Shown: piece after piece, positions 63,383-64,000 of the stretch
How positions within the stretch are numbered: position 1 is the stretch's first letter
How the letters are laid out: each line of letters starts with the position of its first letter
From: Coptis chinensis
Lineage: Eukaryota; Streptophyta; Magnoliopsida; Ranunculales; Ranunculaceae
Assembly (NCBI GenBank): GCA_015680905.1
Contig: CM027378.1
Location: 59,607,501 to 59,671,500, forward strand
Direction: 5' to 3'
DNA: 64,000 bases
Made by a program: the position numbers and the translations under genes
The notes under the pieces: model-generated
What the model saw: the letters and a program-made list of their open reading frames with translations, nothing else
What the model was told of the DNA's origin: nothing
Database searches by the model: none

Positions 63383-64000
63383 AGTGCCTTGCCAACTTCA
63401 AAAGCCGATCCGCGCTTCGTTACTCGTCCGATCTTGACCCGTGAGGTACTAAAACGATCAGCATCAAAAATGTCATGCAACAATGTATGGTACACTCACA
63501 TCCAATGGTGAATAAAAAATAAAGGAAAGAAAAAAACGAAAAAGAGTTGTAGGGAAAAATATACACAAACGAAAGAAGGAAAATTTTAATTAATTTTTTT
63601 TTGGGTTTTTGAATATGAACTGAAAGTTTAAAAAGGTGGGTCGTTTTAAGTCAGATTCCCAAGATTTTGAAGTTTTTGAAAACTTTAGTCAATCCCAACC
63701 TGATGGTTGGATTACTCTCTTCAACTGTGCTCGATAAGCAGGTGGCTAACACAAGAAATTCTTGAAAATTGAATTTTCACTATGAGGTTGAAGACCAGGG
63801 CAAGTTGGTTTTGACAGTTCGAGCACCAGCCTTCTCTCATAGCGCATCTCTTATGTGTGTATGAACTTTTACCCAACCTAGGAATGTTTTTTGGTATATA
63901 TGTCCATATCTTCAGCTACAGTTCTTTAGGAAGTGCTCGCACATAATTATTGAAACTTATCCATCTAGTCTTGCTAGGTGGAGGGTTTTTGTTCCTAACG
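63383..64000 (-). other. Element I internal sequence upstream of ORF I
   Basis: No gene recognised on either strand. It contains the minus-strand AATCTGACTTAAAACGACCC (63661-63642), which matches F 56510-56530 and ties this stretch to the region between gag/pol remnants and the ORF I leader. The rest is unassigned. Confidence 0.5.

Larger units (their letters stand above)
27592..64000 (-). mobile_element. Element I: minus-strand Athila-like element, split by H and a small LINE
   Basis: Visible segments are 27592-28431 and 61967-64000. On the minus strand the order is: a motif shared with F (63665-63642), leader with TATA-like box, ORF I (62619 down to about 28020), and a 3' non-coding piece with a polypurine-like motif (27673-27660). 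The last part, 27592-27790, matches the reverse complement of F 57640-57880. Neither LTR of I is in the window: the left side is cut at the LINE junction and the right side runs off the end. The ORF I frame stays open across the H insertion when H and one TSD are removed. Confidence 0.7.

Noticed and set aside
1-64000. Infectious retrovirus with env glycoprotein
   Set aside because: The env-position ORFs show no signal peptide, furin-type site or clear membrane anchor, and no element has a complete pol.

Overview
The window is plant nuclear DNA made almost entirely of transposable elements. I see no host protein-coding gene, rRNA, tRNA or CRISPR array. The evidence for a plant is a set of Ty3/gypsy elements of the Athila/Tat type: LTRs starting TGATAAG, primer-binding sites starting TGGCGCC that fit the 3' end of plant tRNA-Asp, Athila-type gag, a protease with a DLGAS-type active site, a CIDYRKLN reverse transcriptase motif, and plant L1-like LINE domains. 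The exact species cannot be read from this. The density and nesting suggest a large, repeat-rich, probably pericentromeric region (inference).

The structure is a set of nested insertions, most closed by matching target-site duplications (TSDs). LEFT HALF: an L1-like LINE (22086-27591) is entered by LTR element A (before position 1 to 22085). A is split by B (1658-8306, TSD ATGCC), C (9002-17447, TSD ATCCC/ATCTC) and D (18241-20447, TSD CATGT). The LINE is also split by an unclassified LTR (23434-26312, TSD ATATG), itself split by a solo LTR of family G (24702-26294, TSD ACCAT). RIGHT HALF: minus-strand element I (27592 to beyond 64000) is split by minus-strand element H (28432-61966, TSD CATCC/CAACC). 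H is split by a reverse solo LTR (TSD ATACT), a MITE (TSD TAA), a truncated LTR, and F (32850-61661, TSD ATAGG). F is split by G (33636-52697, TSD CTCAC), by a solo LTR of its own family (55055-55923) and by a second copy of the unclassified LTR (60302-61557, TSD ATTTC). G is split by E (38141-47894, TSD CAAGG). A short 5'-truncated LINE with a long TSD lies in I (62901-63364).

No LTR element here has a complete pol. G keeps gag, protease and part of reverse transcriptase, but has lost the segment that should hold the catalytic motif. B has neither gag nor pol. C has gag-protease, E has gag plus two extra ORFs, and F has only gag/linker remnants. These look like non-autonomous elements mobilised by partners outside the window (inference). 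What A, B, C and E share is an extra ORF in the env position ('ORF II', similar to the plant 'putative transposon protein' family). It lies behind its own leader with a TATA-like box and is followed at once by an intron-like segment. The copy in E (43672-44547) is the only long intact reading frame.

The most interesting material is non-coding: (1) a run of up to four stem-loops just upstream of the 3' polypurine tract in six families, with wobble and some compensatory changes; (2) a two-storey hairpin inside the LTRs whose stem sequences differ between families while pairing is kept; (3) an intron-like segment after ORF II; (4) CG-rich 17-mer arrays placed in both the gag leader and the ORF II leader; (5) a tRNA-Asp 5'-end look-alike near the 3' end of elements that carry a tRNA-Asp-type primer site; (6) two or three extra polypurine-like tracts per element. 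All were found by eye; alignment and RNA folding are needed to confirm them.
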